From: Arachis hypogaea
Taxonomy: Eukaryota > Streptophyta > Magnoliopsida > Fabales > Fabaceae
Reading direction: 5' to 3'
Length of the DNA stretch: 64,000 nucleotides
Assembly (NCBI RefSeq): GCF_003086295.3
Contig: NC_092052.1
Span: 26,635,427 to 26,699,426 of the forward strand
Positions 63,251 to 64,000 of this stretch are shown piece after piece. The translations under genes and the position numbers were made by a program. The stretch's first letter is position 1, and each line of letters begins with the position of its first letter. The notes under the pieces are model-generated. The model was not told the DNA's origin. It saw only the letters and a list, made by a program, of their open reading frames with translations, and ran no database searches.

Positions 63251-64000
63251 CAAAGTTGCGAGAACCGGATCGGTCAATAAACCGGTGAGGTCACTGGTTC
63301 AATGGTTCATTGGTTCGACCGGGGTTCAATCGGGGTTCAACCGGTTTAATTAAATATTAAATAAAATTATTAAAAAATCTAAAAATAATTTTAAATATAT
63401 AAATTCAATAATTTTTAACTTATTAAAACTTAAAATTTCACATAATAAATTATCCATTACTTAATATTAGAAGTTCACAAACAACTTCAAACATCAAAGT
63501 TTACCTCTAGATGAACCAGTTTGAGAATCTTGAACAGCATTATCTTGTGGCTATGGGTTACTTTGTGATTGTTCCATATGTAACAATCAGAAAATCAAAG
63601 ACTAAAAAATAACTTCAGAAAACCATGAACAAATAAATAATTCAGCAACCAAAATCATGAAGCAACAAACAAATTCATGAAGCCAGCAAACAAACAACTA
63701 ACCTCAGAAAATGAAAAATCAAAATCAAAATCGAACAAATAAAGCAGCAAACAAATTCATGAAGCAGCAAACAAATTCACGAAGCCAGCAAACAAACAAC
63801 TAACCTCAGAAAATGAAAAATCAAAATCAAAATCGAACAAATAAAGCAGCAAACAAATTCATGAAGCAGCAAACAAATTCATGAACAAATAACCTCGGAA
63901 TCATGAAGCCAGCAAACAAACAAATCATGAAGCCAGCAAACAAGCAAATAACCTCAGAAAATGAAAAATCAAAATCAAAATCGAACAAATAAAGCAGCAA
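63251..64000. mobile_element. hAT-like repeat with AACCGG-rich end, continues off-window
   Basis: The start CAAAGTTGCGAGAACCGGAT and the following ACCGGTGAGGTCACTGGTTC resemble the ends of the hAT-like element at 11210-17005, so I place it in the same broad family. GTTATAAC at 63243-63250 is the predicted 8-bp duplication; its partner is outside the window. 63350-63640 is AT-rich without genes. Confidence 0.6.
63679..64000. repeat. About 102-bp tandem repeat
   Basis: The block starting GAAGCCAGCAAACAAACAAC recurs at 63679 and 63781. A third, shorter variant follows near 63907, with the AATGAAAAATCAAAATC and AATAAAGCAGCAA phrases in each. The third copy is rearranged and the array runs to the window end. 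Confidence 0.85.

Overview
The window looks like nuclear DNA of a dicot plant, most likely a legume and plausibly peanut (Arachis). The reasons are the plant-type plastid/mitochondrial prolyl-tRNA synthetase, GT-AG introns, plant retrotransposon families, and a very high density of nested transposable elements. The species call rests on my recognition of the repeat style and was not searched. Only one host gene looks intact: a prolyl-tRNA synthetase for the organelles, 11 exons, 51656-55043, + strand. Facing it is a decayed ferric-chelate reductase (FRO) gene on the - strand, 55786-58378, whose upstream exon is broken by a Ty1/copia insertion.

Layout. 1-4059: right part of a long LTR-type repeat. 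4418-17746: a decayed copia element (gag, primer-binding site and 5' LTR, - strand) that acted as a landing pad. Its LTR is split by a TIR element (6812-17075). That element holds a CACTA element (7080-10856, carrying Dicer-like 2 exon fragments) and a hAT-like element (11210-17005). The hAT-like element holds a MULE (11753-15742), which holds a solo LTR (12349-15633). Exact target-site duplications (TSDs) support most of these levels. 17747-21938: AT-rich DNA with a Harbinger-type MITE and a dimeric tandem repeat. 21939-30437: a complete TRIM retrotransposon followed by two long solo LTRs. 30486-31840: a nearly intact PIF/Harbinger transposase, - strand, with two introns and a nonsense mutation.

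33976-50263: a 16.3-kb LTR retrotransposon in - orientation with a tRNA-Asp primer site and TSD GCTAT. A second member of the same family is nested inside it (38295-45488, TSD TTAAC). Neither carries gag, protease, reverse transcriptase or integrase. Instead they have a proline/glutamate-rich ORF, a second ORF of the 'putative plant transposon protein' type, a CpG-rich array of 12-base palindromes, and a repeated hairpin plus polypurine module. This module is the most interesting structure in the window.

58379-63250: the copia element that interrupts FRO; gag is intact and pol is broken. Its 5' LTR is interrupted at 63251 by another hAT-like repeat that runs off the window and contains a 102-bp tandem repeat.

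How it works together: there is no operon-like logic. The host content is one housekeeping gene and one dead gene. Everything else is layered mobile DNA, whose order of arrival can be read from the TSDs.
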